Source: Yoonia sp. (lineage in GTDB: Bacteria > Pseudomonadota > Alphaproteobacteria > Rhodobacterales > Rhodobacteraceae). Taken from it: 64,000 nucleotides of DNA. The DNA lies in the NCBI RefSeq assembly GCF_018402175.1, contig NZ_JAGYJK010000014.1, forward strand, positions 1-64,000, given 5' to 3'. Positions 53,897-62,929 of this stretch are shown piece after piece. How positions within the stretch are numbered: the first letter of the stretch is position 1; every line of letters begins with the position of its first letter. The position numbers were made by a program, and so were the translations under genes. The notes under the pieces are model-generated. The model ran no database searches. It had not been told where the DNA came from and saw nothing but the letters and a program-made list of their open reading frames with translations.

Positions 53897-54598
53897 CTAT
53901 ACCTTTGTGCCAATTTCGCCGAGCTGCAGTTTCGCGGGTTCAGATGGTCGCGAGCCAACCCATGACTTCAGAAAAACGCCGAACACAATCGAGCCTGTCA
54001 GCCCGGCCAGCGACATGATGAATTTTGCGCTGGCGATCGTCAAAAGGTCGGACAGCGCCTTTTTGACCATATCGGGGTCAGTTCCCGATGCGGTGATGGA
54101 AACGCCGGCCCCGCGCAATGCGGCGATCAGACCAAGAAAGGTCAAAACCAGTCCAATGCCGACCAGCGTCCCCGGTACGATTCGCCAGATCCCAAGACGC
54201 AGACCAAGCGCCTCGCGCGACAGCGCCAACGCCGGATCAATTGGGCTCGCTGCGCGCCCAGATGCATCAGATGTGTACAGAAATTCTTCGCAAAATGCTG
54301 TCCAAACCCGCATCTGACGCGCAGAGACAGGCCCATAATTCCGTTTCGGAAGCGGGATATGAAGGCCAGTCACCAACGCACGCGTGATCGGGCGCTGTTC
54401 TCTTTTCAGAACATATGTCAGGTCTTTTGGATAAGAACAGGCGCGCCAAAACAGGATCTGGGCTGCCAGCATCATCCCACCTGTCGCCCCAAAAAGAACA
54501 AGCGCGACCAAGCCTGGTGCAGATGTCCCTTTCAGCAAGTCTGCGATGCCAAGGATCGCTTGCGCAAAACCTGCACCAATTCCCGCCAACGGTTCCAT
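53897..54598 (-). CDS. MotA/TolQ/ExbB-like channel protein, probably truncated
   Basis: The 233-residue protein has a first membrane pair (LVALVLFGATGGMMLAAQIL), a cytoplasmic stretch with EALGLRLGIWRIVPG, a helix TLVGIGLVLTFLGLIAALRG and another in KFIMSLAGLTGSIVFGVFLK. This is the plan of proton-channel stator proteins, and the block before the third helix resembles ZorA-like members. The C-terminus (GEIGTKV) ends soon after the last helix, lacking the long cytoplasmic domain and any ZorB/OmpA partner next door. I treat it as an orphan or truncated stator protein. Confidence 0.55.
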   Translation of the reverse strand: MEPLAGIGAGFAQAILGIADLLKGTSAPGLVALVLFGATGGMMLAAQILFWRACSYPKDLTYVLKREQRPITRALVTGLHIPLPKRNYGPVSARQMRVWTAFCEEFLYTSDASGRAASPIDPALALSREALGLRLGIWRIVPGTLVGIGLVLTFLGLIAALRGAGVSITASGTDPDMVKKALSDLLTIASAKFIMSLAGLTGSIVFGVFLKSWVGSRPSEPAKLQLGEIGTKV

Positions 54599-54730
54599 CT
54601 GGCTGCTCCCGCATTTTGTCGCTTTAGGGCGACAATAAGTTGCATTTTGGTATTAAAAGTTAGATGAGGTTAACTCAGATGCATTAATGAAAGCATTAAG
54701 CATGAATATAACAGAGTTTACAGTGCCTTA

Positions 54731-55411
54731 ATGAAACTACTTACGGTAATTACTTCCATCACGGCTACGGTCGTGCTGGTGACGCTTGGCAGCGTGAGCG
54801 CGGGCCTTGCATCGCGTGAGTTTTCGGCCGCCTTTGTCGATCCCGACGAGGGGGCGTCCTCTATCCTGTTCTGGACGGCGCCGCCGGTTGTCTTGCCCGT
54901 CTCCTCGGGAAGCGGTCATCAACGCCGGTTGTTGTCGAGCTGCCTTTTTCTTTTGACAGCGCAGGAATTTGCTTTTCAGGCCGCAGAAGTACAACAACAA
55001 AGTACCGCCAATTGCGCGATGCAAGCACGCCATGCGCAGGCATCGGGGCTAGAACTGTCCGAAATATATGCCGTTTTGGCGTTTGAGCATCTGGCTGCGG
55101 GTGATCTTGTTGGCGTGGACAAGATGCTCCGGCATTCTGTGGTGCTGGCACCCACCGATCTGGCGATGATCATTTACCGTATCCGGCTTGGATTTCTTGC
55201 CTTTTCGGCGCAGGAACTGACGCAAAATGGCGGCCTGTTGGAAGGGGAGCTGCCTGTTCTGATCGGCTCTGGCCGTGGCGTGACGATTGCCGCATCGCTT
55301 TACGCGCAGGTGCCAGAACTTCGCCCCATTGTGGACCGGATCGCCGACGCGTTGCCCGCCCTCGACCGGCAAAGGTTCCTCGACGCCCTGCGGAGGGAAA
55401 TCCGTGGATAA
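54731..55411 (+). CDS. Membrane-anchored protein of unknown function, upstream of ligase
   Basis: The 226-residue protein (MKLLTVITSITATVVLVTLG) has an N-terminal membrane/signal segment and an alpha-helical remainder with a TPR-like feel (HAQASGLELSEIYAVLAFEH, DKMLRHSVVLAPTDLAMIIY). It overlaps the next gene (O-antigen-ligase-like) by 8 bp, so the two are one operon. This suggests a role in polysaccharide assembly, but I do not recognise the family. TAATGA-rich, lower-GC DNA lies before it. Confidence 0.65.
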   Translation: MKLLTVITSITATVVLVTLGSVSAGLASREFSAAFVDPDEGASSILFWTAPPVVLPVSSGSGHQRRLLSSCLFLLTAQEFAFQAAEVQQQSTANCAMQARHAQASGLELSEIYAVLAFEHLAAGDLVGVDKMLRHSVVLAPTDLAMIIYRIRLGFLAFSAQELTQNGGLLEGELPVLIGSGRGVTIAASLYAQVPELRPIVDRIADALPALDRQRFLDALRREIRG

Positions 55412-56159
55412 GGCGATTTCAGGGATACGGACACAATGGCCTGTGCGGGCGGCCGCAACAATCTGTTTGACGGTCGTTGTGATCGCGCCGATGGCGGTTG
55501 GGGGATTTCGCCCGCATTGGTGGTTGATGTTTGCAAGTGTTCTGTTTTTTGCCGCAGCACTCGTCACATATAGCTTGGTACAGTCAACCCGGCACATCCG
55601 CTTTTTGACCCATGGCGCGCCGGGATTGGCCCCGCTTTATCTGGTGTTTTTGGTGGGGCTGTGTCTGCATGTCTTGCGTGTTGGCGGCGCCGCGTCCGAC
55701 GCGGATGCAATTTATGGCCTGATCCGGCAATTATCCTACGCTGCCCTCGGCTGGACATTGTTGCAGGCGCTGACGCGTGGCCAGCGCGCGCTTGATTATG
55801 CGACGGTTTTGGTGGTCGGATTTCTGTTTTATGCGGTCTACGGGTTAATCACCATTGATCGCACGGAATGGCTTTTTTTCACCAAGGCCGATTATGGAGG
55901 TGTTGCCACAGGTCCTTTTGTGAACCGCAATTCCTTTGCAACATTCCTTGCAATGGGCATGAGCCTGACCTTGGCCAGCGCGCTTGCGGACGACACGGGC
56001 GTGGGCCGGCAGTACCGTAAGCACGACGCAAAAATTCCCGAACTCGAGCGCCGCAGGCGTGAGGTGCGGCGCGATTATGACGCGCTGCAATCCGCGCGAC
56101 CGCTGGAGCACCGGCGCGCAGATCACGATATTCCCGACGCGGAGGTCATAAGCCCGTGA
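55404..56159 (+). pseudogene. O-antigen ligase/Wzy-like protein, truncated
   Basis: Start GTG 55404 has a good CGGAGGGAAAT site. Six or so hydrophobic segments follow to GVATGPFVNRNSFATFLAMG, a conserved O-antigen ligase block (FVNRNSFA). Full ligases run to ~430 residues, with a large periplasmic loop and more helices after this point. Here the frame passes after LASALADDTG into a charged tail (KIPELERRRREVRRDYDALQ) that looks foreign. The C-terminal half has probably been lost by rearrangement. Confidence 0.7.
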
Positions 56160-56785
56160 CGCGCAAGGGTGTCACCGCGCGCAATCGCGCCAATGCCGCC
56201 TCAAGCACCGGCCCCAAGACGGCGGAGGGCAGGGCGGTGAGCGCCATGAATGCGCGCCGTCACGGCGCGACGGGCAAGCCGGACCAAGCCCTAGCGGGCA
56301 CATACTTGTCGGTCATTCTCGATCGGCCGCACCTCTCACTGGGCGATCTCGTGGCGCCCGATGAGGCCACGCAGAAGGCCATCGCCCTGGCGCAGGCCGA
56401 AGCCCGCCTCGTGGCGGCGCAGAACGCGCTGACCGCGTTTGAGGCGCAGGCCAGCGCCACCAATCCCCAAGGCTTCGGGGACGCGGACGCGATAGAGGAG
56501 GCTGCAACCTTCTGGCTCAACGATATCGGGTCGTCGGAAAAAAGCCGCAGACGCGACGCGCTGCGCCGTATCGCCGTGCTTGAGGGCTGCATCCGGCAGC
56601 AAAAAAAGCAGCGCGCGCCGAACCCCGCCCGCACGCAACGGCTGCTGATGCGCTACGTCAGCGAGGCCAAAGCGGCCCGCGGTCGCGCGCTCGCGGCGTG
56701 GCTGGCCACAAAATCCGAGCCAGTGCCACGGGTCGGCACGGGTCAGAAACGCAATTTACCGAAACGAAGCCAAATACAAGTATAG
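56156..56785 (+). CDS. Mobile-element-type hypothetical protein (NRANA...STGP)
   Basis: Reading from GTG 56156 gives VTRKGVTARNRANAASSTGP then KTAEGRAVSAMNARRHGATG. This N-terminal motif (xNRxNAxxSTGPxTxEGK...NAxxHG) is widespread in short proteins linked to transposons and phages. The rest is helical and rich in Ala/Arg. It overlaps the end of the truncated ligase frame by 4 bp. Function unknown; a DNA-associated role is a guess. Confidence 0.6.
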   Translation: MTRKGVTARNRANAASSTGPKTAEGRAVSAMNARRHGATGKPDQALAGTYLSVILDRPHLSLGDLVAPDEATQKAIALAQAEARLVAAQNALTAFEAQASATNPQGFGDADAIEEAATFWLNDIGSSEKSRRRDALRRIAVLEGCIRQQKKQRAPNPARTQRLLMRYVSEAKAARGRALAAWLATKSEPVPRVGTGQKRNLPKRSQIQV

Positions 56786-57016
56786 GTTGATTAAAGGGAG
56801 GTAGTGACGACGATTTGCGCAAAGCTGGTATTCAGGACCGCATGATGTCGCGAAGGGGCGGGGCAGAACGCCCCACATACCGCCGGTTTTTGCCATCGCG
56901 CGCCTGTTTGCCGCACAGCGGTAATCCGCCATGGTACGGAACTTGCTCAGCGTGTAGGTACCAAAACGGTACCCAATAGCGGCGCAGACCGCCCGCAGCA
57001 CAAAGAAGGCAAATCC
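56786..57016. other. Leader region of the NusG-like gene
   Basis: No gene is supported here. It probably contains the promoter of the antiterminator gene. I see no clear ops-like element, but I cannot exclude one. Confidence 0.4.
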
Positions 57017-57532
57017 GTGACACATCCAGACGACACTGACACCTGGCACATTGCGCAATTGCGGCCGAATGGTCTGTTGATGGCATTGCGCAATCTGGAG
57101 CGCCAGTCGGTGGCGCATTTCGCGCCGACAGAGCTGCGCACGGAACGCCGCGGCGCCAAATTCGTGACCCGCGATGTGCCGGCTTTCCCGGGCTATGTGT
57201 TCGTGCAGCCGAGCCCTGCATCAGGCGGCGTCATGGCTGTCAACAGCACGCGGGGCATCACCAAGCTTATCACGCTGGGGCAGGGGCCCGCGATCGTCCC
57301 CGCAGGGCTGATCGCGGCACTGCGGATCCGGTTCGCGCCCCCCGACATCACGCCCGCGCCGCAATTTGATCAGGGCGACTGGGTCAGGATCCTCGACGGC
57401 CCCTTCGCCGAGTTTGTGGCCCAGGTCGAGGCAACGCCCGCAGCCGAGCGGGTGTATTTGCTGATTGATCTGATGGGCCGCGCCACCCGCGTTGCCGTGG
57501 ACGCCAGAAGCCTCAAGCGCGAAGCCAGTTAA
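57017..57532 (+). CDS. NusG/RfaH-family transcription antiterminator
   Basis: The 171-residue protein (start GTG 57017, MTHPDDTDTWHIAQLRPNGL) has an NGN domain (WHIAQLRPN, VTRDVPAFPGYVFVQPSP, TRGITKLITLG) and a C-terminal KOW domain (FDQGDWVRILDGPFAEFVAQ). Specialised NusG paralogues of this size travel with long polysaccharide operons and suppress termination in them. It lies beside a truncated ligase, so it is probably the left-over controller of a damaged EPS/O-antigen locus. A strong terminator follows. Confidence 0.85.
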   Translation: MTHPDDTDTWHIAQLRPNGLLMALRNLERQSVAHFAPTELRTERRGAKFVTRDVPAFPGYVFVQPSPASGGVMAVNSTRGITKLITLGQGPAIVPAGLIAALRIRFAPPDITPAPQFDQGDWVRILDGPFAEFVAQVEATPAAERVYLLIDLMGRATRVAVDARSLKREAS

Positions 57533-57578
57533 GTGCCAGGCGTTGGTCTGCGGCATGACTTCATAATTTGTCCGCCTC

Positions 57579-57607
57579 AAAAAACGCCCCCTCGCGGGGC
57601 GTTTTTT
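57579..57607. terminator. Rho-independent terminator
   Basis: AAAAAACGCCCC, loop CTCG, CGGGGCGTTTTTTT forms a perfect stem followed by a T-run. It lies 47 bp after the NusG-like gene. Its A-rich left flank makes it functional in both directions; the convergent membrane-protein gene ends about 180 bp further on. Confidence 0.9.
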
Positions 57608-57787
57608 TATCTGCGCCTATGCCAAATTCCCGATAAGACTTAACAACAGTCCCGCCGCCGCGCCCAGCTGAGGCAAACCGGCGCTGCGACAGCGTGTCAC
57701 GAGGCGGCGTAACGTCAGCGCTGTGGCTGGCCCTACCCATCATCATGTCAAAGGCGCAGGCTCGACGCGACGTGTTGGAAAGTCCTG

Positions 57788-58348
57788 TTACGTCCGCGCC
57801 CGCCGGATCCATCGAAATACCAACATCAATATCACCATACACGCCAGCAGCCCGCCAAGGTCACCAATAAAATAGGCAGACGATGACCGAATGTCGGACC
57901 CGTAGAAATAAGATGTCCCAGCCACATTGATGACAGATGCAAAGCTTCCGGCGAGCACGATTTCGCGCCAAGATATCATCTTTGCCTGCTCCCGATGGAA
58001 ATCCATCCCCATCCTGGCAAAGAGCCAAAACGTCGATGTCGCGCAGATAATGCCAAAGAGTGAGGCGAAGAAATAATCGATTGAGAACGCGGCACTTCCA
58101 TGCAGATACGCATGCGTCAGCCAGCCGCCGGGCGCCAGAAGCAGTACCGCACGCCAGCCGAAGAGCCATGCCGTCAGAACGCGGACGCCGTGCGGGAGGA
58201 AAAGGATGCTCGCGTAGTTGGCAAACTCAGGCAGCACCATGCGCTGCGCTGGCATCAGCAACCCAAATGTGATCGCGAACGCGCCGACATACAAAACGGA
58301 CACAAGCGCAATTTCGACCAGAAAGTTTCTCACCAGTGAGGATTTCAC
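57788..58348 (-). CDS. Polytopic membrane protein, MASE1-like
   Basis: The 186-residue protein (MKSSLVRNFLVEIALVSVLY) has about five membrane segments. The block NYASILFLPHGVRVLTAWLF resembles the MASE1-type sensory membrane domain (PxxG near aromatic/hydrophobic helices), but no output domain is attached. Its ATG overlaps the stop of the upstream HTH gene (ATGA), so the pair is co-translated. It may act as a membrane sensor or simply a stand-alone membrane protein. Confidence 0.6.
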   Translation of the reverse strand: MKSSLVRNFLVEIALVSVLYVGAFAITFGLLMPAQRMVLPEFANYASILFLPHGVRVLTAWLFGWRAVLLLAPGGWLTHAYLHGSAAFSIDYFFASLFGIICATSTFWLFARMGMDFHREQAKMISWREIVLAGSFASVINVAGTSYFYGSDIRSSSAYFIGDLGGLLACMVILMLVFRWIRRART

Positions 58349-58650
58349 AAGGGCGATCGCGCGTTCACGAGGTAGCGGCCGTCTTTGCGCGGCCCCTCTC
58401 TGATCATGAGGTCTTTGTCGACGAGTTCCTTTAATGCCCGGTAGAAAGTAGGCCGTGACATGAGTGAGAGTATTGGGTGCCGTTTTACCGTGTCGCTGTG
58501 GACCAACTGGTTATCATCTGCGGCGAGACAGGCCGCATAGAACACATCTTTTTGAGGTTGAGAGAGCTTTTCAAGCCCGAACTCGACTTCCATCTGCCAC
58601 AGCATGTTACGCAGACCCGCAATTTTGTTATTCACGGCGATTTGCTCCAT
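58345..58650 (-). CDS. Small winged-helix transcriptional regulator
   Basis: The 101-residue protein has an N-terminal helix (MEQIAVNNKIAGLRNMLWQM), a central LSQPQKDVFYAACLAADDNQ and a winged helix (PILSLMSRPTFYRALKELVD, then KDLMIREGPRKDGRYLV). The layout suits a MarR/ArsR-like regulator restricted to Rhodobacterales. It is coupled to the membrane protein downstream by a 4-bp overlap and is preceded by a ~470-bp gene-free region likely to hold its promoter. Confidence 0.7.
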   Translation of the reverse strand: MEQIAVNNKIAGLRNMLWQMEVEFGLEKLSQPQKDVFYAACLAADDNQLVHSDTVKRHPILSLMSRPTFYRALKELVDKDLMIREGPRKDGRYLVNARSPL

Positions 58651-59122
58651 TCAGCGGAAACGGTGTCGGGAATTTCATAATGAAAATGAAACCCAGCTCA
58701 GAAAATGTCAAATTGACACAATATGCCTGCGAGAACATAAGTCAACCCAACCGGAACTTTGACGTCAATCGTCACCGCGCAGAATGCGTCAATTCGATCC
58801 ACCCAGCGGCACCTGCACAGTTTACGCCGCTCACGGATATGCCTGCGCAGCTCTTTTCAAGGCACGCGCTTGGTGAGGGGGCTTGTGGTTGTACAAGCTG
58901 CTCGGGTCGCCGACGGCGCCGGTTCAACCACGCACAGATCCGCGACTGACACGTTCGGGGCAGAGATGAGGCAGGACAGCAAAAACATCCATCAACCGAT
59001 GTGATGCATCACGGTGAATGCGCGGGGCATGGGGTTTGATGCCCCGCCCTGATGGGCCGACGGCGGGGGTTATTGGTTCCAATCCCGTCGGACGCAGCTT
59101 TTTCGCAAGCTGCAACGAAACA
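58651..59122. other. Intergenic region upstream of guaA 3' end
   Basis: No gene is supported. Near 59073-59098 a stretch GGTTCCAATCCCGTCGGACG looks like the T-arm/acceptor of a tRNA but the rest of a tRNA is missing, and a small stem (GCAGCTT at 59094, AAGCTGC at 59107) follows. It may be a decayed tRNA end or an attachment scar. Confidence 0.4.
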
Positions 59123-59153
59123 AAAACGCCGCCCGGATCAGGGGCGGCGTTTT
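59123..59153. terminator. Terminator at the guaA 3' end
   Basis: AAAACGCCGCCC pairs with GGGCGGCGTTTT around an 8-base loop, 4 bp after the guaA stop. The A-run on one side and T-run on the other suit termination in either direction. Confidence 0.85.
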
Positions 59154-59157
59154 GTGT

Positions 59158-60717
59158 TTACTCCCACTCGATCGTGCCGGGGGGTTTGGATGTGATGTCA
59201 TAGGTCACGCGGTTAATGCCCTGCACCTCGTTGATGATCCGTGTGGCGGTTTCGCCAAGGAAATCATGGGTGAAAGGGTAATAATCCGCCGTCATCCCGT
59301 CCACCGATGTTACCGCGCGCAGCGCACAGGCGAAATCATAGGTGCGCCCGTCACCCATCACGCCCACAGTGCGCACCGGCAGGATCGCCACAAAGGCCTG
59401 CCAGATGTCATCATAGAGCCCGTGTTTGCGGATCTGGTCGATGAACACCGCGTCAGCCTTGCGCAGGATATCCAGCTTTTCGCGGGTAATCTCGCCGGGG
59501 CAGCGGATGGCAAGGCCGGGGCCGGGGAAGGGGTGGCGCCCGATGAAACTGGGCGGCAGGCCGAGTTCGGCCCCCAAGGCGCGGACTTCGTCCTTGAACA
59601 ATTCGCGCAGGGGTTCGACCAGTTTCAACCCCATCTTTTCGGGCAGGCCGCCGACATTGTGGTGGCTTTTGATCGTCACAGACGGGCCGCCCGAAAACGA
59701 CACCGATTCGATCACATCGGGGTACAGCGTGCCTTGGGCCAGAAATTCCGCGCCTTCGATGCCATTGGCGTATTTCTGGAACACGTCGATGAACAGCCCG
59801 CCGATGATCTTGCGCTTTGTTTCGGGATCGCTGACACCGTCCAGCTTGCCAAGGAACAGTTCCTGCTCGTCGGCATGGATCAGCGGCATCTGGTAATGGT
59901 CGCGGAACATGGTCACGACCTCTTCGGCCTCGCCCTGCCGCAACAGCCCATGATCGACGAAAACGCAGGTCAGCTGGTCGCCGATCGCCTCGTGGATCAG
60001 CACAGCGGCGACCGATGAATCAACGCCCCCCGACAACCCGCAGATCACCTGCTTGTCGCCCACCTGCGCGCGGATCGCGGCGATGGCCTGTTCGCGGTAC
60101 GCGCTCATCGTCCAGTCGCCGGAAAAACCCGCGATGCGCACGAAGTTTTCATAAAGCCGCGCGCCATTCGGGGTGTGATGCACCTCGGGGTGGAATTGCA
60201 CGGCATAGAAATGCCGTTCCACATCCGCCGTGATCGCGAATGGCGCATTGGGCGATGTGCCGTAAACCGCAAAACCGGGGGCGATGGCGGACACATGGTC
60301 GCCATGGCTCATCCAGACCTGTTCGCGGTCGGTCAAAAACCAGCCTTCGAGCAGGTCGAGCTTTTCCACCGGCGTCACATAGGCGCGGCCGAATTCGGCG
60401 GTGCCATGCCCGCGTTCGACCTTGCCGCCCAGCACATGCATCATGACCTGCTGGCCATAGCAGATGCCCAAAATCGGCACGCCCAGATCGAACACCGATT
60501 GCGGCGGCATCGGTGCGCCATCCGCGAAAACCGACGCGGGCCCGCCCGAAAAGATCACCGCCTTGGGCGCGAATTCGGTCAGAAATGCATCCGTCACCTT
60601 GTTGAACGGGTGAATCTCGCAATAGACATTCAGCTCGCGCAGACGCCGCGCGATCAGTTGTGTCACCTGGCTGCCGAAATCAATGATCAGCAAGCGTTCA
60701 TATGTGCTGTTTTCCAT
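59158..60717 (-). CDS. guaA: GMP synthase (glutamine-hydrolysing)
   Basis: The 519-residue enzyme converts XMP to GMP. The class I glutamine amidotransferase domain shows GICYGQQVM with the nucleophilic cysteine and [11 protein letters not shown] with catalytic His/Glu. The ATP-pyrophosphatase domain has the PP-loop [14 protein letters not shown], and the dimerisation domain ends [17 protein letters not shown], the universal GuaA C-terminus. Start [17 protein letters not shown] was chosen over an upstream frame extension that lacks homology. Complete; length typical. Confidence 0.98.
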   Translation of the reverse strand: MENSTYERLLIIDFGSQVTQLIARRLRELNVYCEIHPFNKVTDAFLTEFAPKAVIFSGGPASVFADGAPMPPQSVFDLGVPILGICYGQQVMMHVLGGKVERGHGTAEFGRAYVTPVEKLDLLEGWFLTDREQVWMSHGDHVSAIAPGFAVYGTSPNAPFAITADVERHFYAVQFHPEVHHTPNGARLYENFVRIAGFSGDWTMSAYREQAIAAIRAQVGDKQVICGLSGGVDSSVAAVLIHEAIGDQLTCVFVDHGLLRQGEAEEVVTMFRDHYQMPLIHADEQELFLGKLDGVSDPETKRKIIGGLFIDVFQKYANGIEGAEFLAQGTLYPDVIESVSFSGGPSVTIKSHHNVGGLPEKMGLKLVEPLRELFKDEVRALGAELGLPPSFIGRHPFPGPGLAIRCPGEITREKLDILRKADAVFIDQIRKHGLYDDIWQAFVAILPVRTVGVMGDGRTYDFACALRAVTSVDGMTADYYPFTHDFLGETATRIINEVQGINRVTYDITSKPPGTIEWE

Positions 60718-60867
60718 GCCGCAGTCGGTAAAGCCAGTCGCGCCCCTGTGCAAGAGCAAGACGCGCAACGCAGATGTCGTTTTCGCGTCTGAAGGGGCGT
60801 AAATACGGCAGGGCCGGGGCAGCGGGGACGCTAGAAAGACCCGAACTTTGCCCAAAGAGGAATCGCC

Positions 60868-62418
60868 ATGTCGGATGCATCAGTCATTTCACCCCGTCGC
60901 GCGCGCGGTGGCGGCGGGGCCGCGCGGCGGGCCGAACGCACGGCGGTCAGCGTAGAGACCGCAAAATACATCGAACGCAATATCCCCAATTACGAGGTCC
61001 TGACCGAAGAGGCCCTGCAGGTGATCGAGGCGAATGCCGAAACCGTTCTGGCCGAAATCGGTGTGAATTTCGTCGATAACCCTGCCGCGCTGGAATTATG
61101 GCGGGCCGCAGGGGCCGAGATCGACGGCGAACGTGTACGCATCCCGCGCGGTCTGGCGCGCAAGCTGTGTTCCACCGCGCCGTCCGAATATGTCCAGCAC
61201 GCGCGCAACCCCGACCGCAATGTCGTGGTGGGCGGCAAGAACCTTGTGCTGGCCCCTGTCTATGGCCCGCCCTTCGTGCGGGATGCGGCGGGCGGGCGGC
61301 GTTATGCGACCATGGCTGATTTCGAAAAGTTCGTGAAACTGGCGTACATGTCCAAATGGCTGCACCATTCGGGCGGCACCGTCTGCGAACCCACCGATAT
61401 TCCGGTGAACAAGCGGCATCTGGACATGCTGCTGGCGCATATGGTTTTAAGCGACAAGCCCTTCATGGGGTCCGTGACCGAACCCAGCCGCGCGCAAGAC
61501 AGTATCGAGATGTGCGAAATCCTGTTCGGCGCCGACTTCGTGCGCGACCACACGGTGATGACATCGCTGATCAATATCAACTCGCCGCTGACGTTTGATT
61601 CCGTGATGATGGGCGCGCTGGAAGTTTTCGCGCGCCATAATCAAGCCAGCATCATCAGCCCCTTCATCGTGGGTGGCGCGATGGCGCCCGTGTCCGTCGC
61701 GGGCACCTTGACGCAGGTGCTGGCCGAGGTGATGGCGGGCGTCGCCTATTCCCAATTGGTGCGCCCCGGTGCGCCGGTCGTATTCGGCACGTTCGTGGCC
61801 TCGATCGACATGAACTCCGGCGCGCCCACGTTCGGCACGCCAGAGGCCAGCCAGATCACCTATGGCGCGGGGCAACTGGCGCGGCGGATGGGGCTGCCTT
61901 ACCGGTCGGCGGGGTCGTTCTGCGGATCAAAACTGCCCGATGCGCAGGCCGCTTATGAAACGGCGAACAGCCTGAACATGGGGCTGTTGTCGGGTGTGAA
62001 TTTCATGCTGCATGCCTGCGGCTGGCTCGAAGGCGGTCTGGTCGCCAGTTTTGAAAAATTCGTGATGGACGCCGACCAATTGGGCACCTTGCACCATTTC
62101 GCGCGCGGCGTGGATATGTCCGAAAACGGGCAGGCCATGGATGCTTTGGCCGAGGTTGGCCCCGGCGGGCATTTTCTGGGCTGCGAACATACGCAATCGA
62201 ATTTCAAGGCGGCGTTCTGGCGGTCGGACCTGTTCGATTACAAACCTTTCGAGACTTGGGACGAAGAAGGCGCGCGTGACACGGTCGCCCTGGCCAGTGT
62301 GCGGGTCCAGAAACTGATCGACACCTATCAGCAGCCCCCCCTTGATCCCGAGATCGAGGCACGGCTGCGCGCCTATGTCGCCGAAAAAAAGGCGTCGATG
62401 CCAGACGCTTTTGCCTGA
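60868..62418 (+). CDS. Trimethylamine methyltransferase-family protein (non-Pyl MttB/MtgB type)
   Basis: The 516-residue protein belongs to the MttB superfamily, with blocks [40 protein letters not shown] and [20 protein letters not shown]. The frame has no in-frame TAG, so it lacks pyrrolysine. Non-Pyl members demethylate glycine betaine, proline betaine or related quaternary amines with a corrinoid protein, none of which is encoded nearby. In marine Rhodobacteraceae such genes are common near methylamine/betaine metabolism. The basic N-terminus ([17 protein letters not shown]) is a frequent extension. RBS AGAGGAA precedes ATG. Confidence 0.9.
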   Translation: MSDASVISPRRARGGGGAARRAERTAVSVETAKYIERNIPNYEVLTEEALQVIEANAETVLAEIGVNFVDNPAALELWRAAGAEIDGERVRIPRGLARKLCSTAPSEYVQHARNPDRNVVVGGKNLVLAPVYGPPFVRDAAGGRRYATMADFEKFVKLAYMSKWLHHSGGTVCEPTDIPVNKRHLDMLLAHMVLSDKPFMGSVTEPSRAQDSIEMCEILFGADFVRDHTVMTSLININSPLTFDSVMMGALEVFARHNQASIISPFIVGGAMAPVSVAGTLTQVLAEVMAGVAYSQLVRPGAPVVFGTFVASIDMNSGAPTFGTPEASQITYGAGQLARRMGLPYRSAGSFCGSKLPDAQAAYETANSLNMGLLSGVNFMLHACGWLEGGLVASFEKFVMDADQLGTLHHFARGVDMSENGQAMDALAEVGPGGHFLGCEHTQSNFKAAFWRSDLFDYKPFETWDEEGARDTVALASVRVQKLIDTYQQPPLDPEIEARLRAYVAEKKASMPDAFA

Positions 62419-62711
62419 ACCGCGCGGGGTGCGGTTGCTGTCAGCATCCGCGCCTCGGCCGTGATGGCGATCAGCAATTCGACATGGCGGGCGGGCGAAT
62501 AATCGCCCGCTTTTGCCCGGCGCTTGGCCTCGGTCGCGGCTTCCAGATCCAGCAGGGCGATCACCGCCGCCGCAGGGCGCGGCACTTTTTCCGTTTTCAG
62601 CAAACGTGGCAATACCGCGTCGCGGCGATAGTCATCCGCGCCAAAACGGGCCGCCCGCGCCAGCAGGACAGGGCGGCGCAGAGTGCGGATCAGGGTCATG
62701 ACATCAAGCAT
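62373..62711 (-). CDS. DUF6477-like small protein
   Basis: The 112-residue protein (MLDVMTLIRTLRRPVLLARA) is rich in Arg/Ala helices (RRDAVLPRLLKTEKVPRPAA then ALLDLEAATEAKRRAKAGDY). It matches my memory of a small Rhodobacterales family (DUF6477). AAAGG precedes ATG. It overlaps the 3' end of the convergent MttB-like gene by 46 bp. Function unknown. Confidence 0.7.
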   Translation of the reverse strand: MLDVMTLIRTLRRPVLLARAARFGADDYRRDAVLPRLLKTEKVPRPAAAVIALLDLEAATEAKRRAKAGDYSPARHVELLIAITAEARMLTATAPRAVQAKASGIDAFFSAT

Positions 62712-62929
62712 GGGCAGGCCTTTCAATAAAATATCTGGGTATAGCATGGCACAACCGAAACGGGCGTTGCCTATTCATCAAAAGTTAAGAACGCTGCCCT
62801 CAGATTTATTTATCCTTTCGTAACAATGATTGACGGACGCAAAGCTGCGTTGGCACATTGGTCGTGATATGCTTTGGGTTGAGTCGTGGGCTTGGCCTGA
62901 ACGGATGCGGACAGGAAAGGAACAGGAAA

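Noticed and set aside
53897-54598. Zorya anti-phage defence system
   Set aside because: Only a partial ZorA-like membrane core is present; ZorB, ZorC/ZorD or ZorE genes are absent from the neighbourhood.
59158-60018. Plus-strand open frame opposite guaA
   Set aside because: The minus strand encodes complete GMP synthase; the opposite frame has no family features.
60868-62418. Pyrrolysine-containing trimethylamine methyltransferase MttB
   Set aside because: No in-frame TAG occurs within the gene and no pyl genes are visible, so it belongs to the non-Pyl branch.
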